Source of the DNA: Nocardiopsis sp. N85
GTDB lineage: Bacteria; Actinomycetota; Actinomycetes; Streptosporangiales; Streptosporangiaceae
Direction of reading: 5' to 3'
Assembly (NCBI RefSeq): GCF_028882275.1
Contig: NZ_JARBUT010000001.1
Coordinates: forward strand, 868,001-932,000
DNA: 64,000 nt
How positions within the stretch are numbered: the stretch's first letter is position 1; every line of letters begins with the position of its first letter. A model generated the notes under the pieces. It was not told where the DNA came from, ran no database searches, and was given only the letters and a program-made list of their open reading frames with translations. Made by a program: the position numbers and the translations under genes. Below, piece by piece: positions 63,552 through 64,000 of the stretch.

Positions 63552-64000
63552 GCCATCACCTCGTCCGGTTCCGCGGGCGGGGCACCGGGTGCGTCGCCGC
63601 CGGTGTACCCCTCGGCCTGGAGGGAGAACAACCGGGCGTACTCCCCGCCCCTGCCCATCAGTTCCCCGTGGTCGCCCCGCTCGGTGATCACACCGTCCTG
63701 TAGGACCACGATCCGGTCCGCGCCGCGTACCGCCCCCAACCGGTGGGAGATCATCACCGTCGCGGCCCCGTCGCGCAGGGTCCGCAGCTGGTCCTGCACC
63801 CTCCGCTCGGCCTCCGGGTCCAGTCCCGAGGTCGGCTCGTCCACGATCAGCAGGTCCCGGCCCCGCCGCATCAGCGACCGTGCGATCGCGAGCTTCTGCC
63901 ACTGGCCGCCGGACAGGGTCGTGCCCGATGCCGTGTCCCCGTCCCCGTCCTCCGACTGGTAGAAGACACGGGAGAGCACCGTGTCGTACCCGTGCGGCAT
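63548..64000 (-). CDS. ABC exporter, nucleotide-binding C-terminus, cut by window edge
   Basis: The last 150 residues of an ABC transporter. Visible are the signature TTLSGGQWQKLAIARSL, Walker B with LLIVDEPTSGLDPEAE, and the switch His in VMISHRLGAVRGADR. The layout, with a short tail after the ATPase domain, is that of fused membrane/ATPase exporters. The N-terminal and membrane parts lie outside the window. It is coupled by four bases to the S26 peptidase gene. Confidence 0.9.
   Translation of the reverse strand: MPHGYDTVLSRVFYQSEDGDGDTASGTTLSGGQWQKLAIARSLMRRGRDLLIVDEPTSGLDPEAERRVQDQLRTLRDGAATVMISHRLGAVRGADRIVVLQDGVITERGDHGELMGRGGEYARLFSLQAEGYTGGDAPGAPPAEPDEVMA

Overview
The window looks like chromosome from a high-GC actinomycete. 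Coding regions use almost only G or C at third positions. Several families are typical of filamentous actinobacteria: an XRE regulator followed by a DUF397 protein, a DUF5685 protein, dodecin, a RamB-type regulator next to isocitrate lyase, two LytR/MerR-type regulators with local operators, and a candidate 6C RNA. The protein style suggests Nocardiopsis or a near relative, but this is inference; no rRNA or marker gene is present to settle it.

Layout. 0-10 kb holds two serine/threonine kinases in divergent orientation, a GH15 glycosidase, a YczE-type membrane protein divergent from a MocR regulator, and a lipase-like hydrolase. 10-15 kb holds molybdenum-cofactor genes (moaA, mobA), rtcB, a small secreted protein and small unknown genes. 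15-24 kb holds a composition-atypical XRE gene with its DUF397 partner, followed by two giant tandem paralogous HEAT-like proteins of about 1150 and 1167 residues. 24-29 kb holds a small Cys protein, a candidate 6C small RNA with three C-loop hairpins and a terminator, dodecin, a cell-wall hydrolase, a transporter-like membrane protein and an LCP cell-wall ligase. 29-40 kb is mostly metabolism and regulation: Lrp/AsnC, RraA-like, FadR/MFS, CPBP protease, isocitrate lyase with RamB, and an acyl-CoA dehydrogenase behind a perfect operator-like palindrome. 40-47 kb holds an unknown protein, TetR/SRPBCC/HAD genes, a thioesterase-like gene, TetR, and a MerR-aldo/keto reductase pair with a textbook 19-bp-spacer MerR promoter.

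47-63 kb is the most accessory-looking region. It holds a very large proline-rich tail-anchored protein, a SEC-C protein, a DUF5685 protein with a His/Cys-rich tail, a complete four-gene Wadjet (JetABCD) anti-plasmid operon in which every junction is a 4-bp start/stop overlap, and then a second SEC-C paralog. The two SEC-C genes bracket the Wadjet operon and DUF5685 gene and share a 44-bp identical stretch. The window ends inside an ABC exporter that is translationally coupled to an S26 signal peptidase.

The best candidates for new biology are the tandem HEAT-like giants, the three-hairpin 6C-type RNA, and the SEC-C/DUF5685/Wadjet neighbourhood. Wadjet itself is a described system. All functional calls rest on reading motifs by eye; no database search was run.
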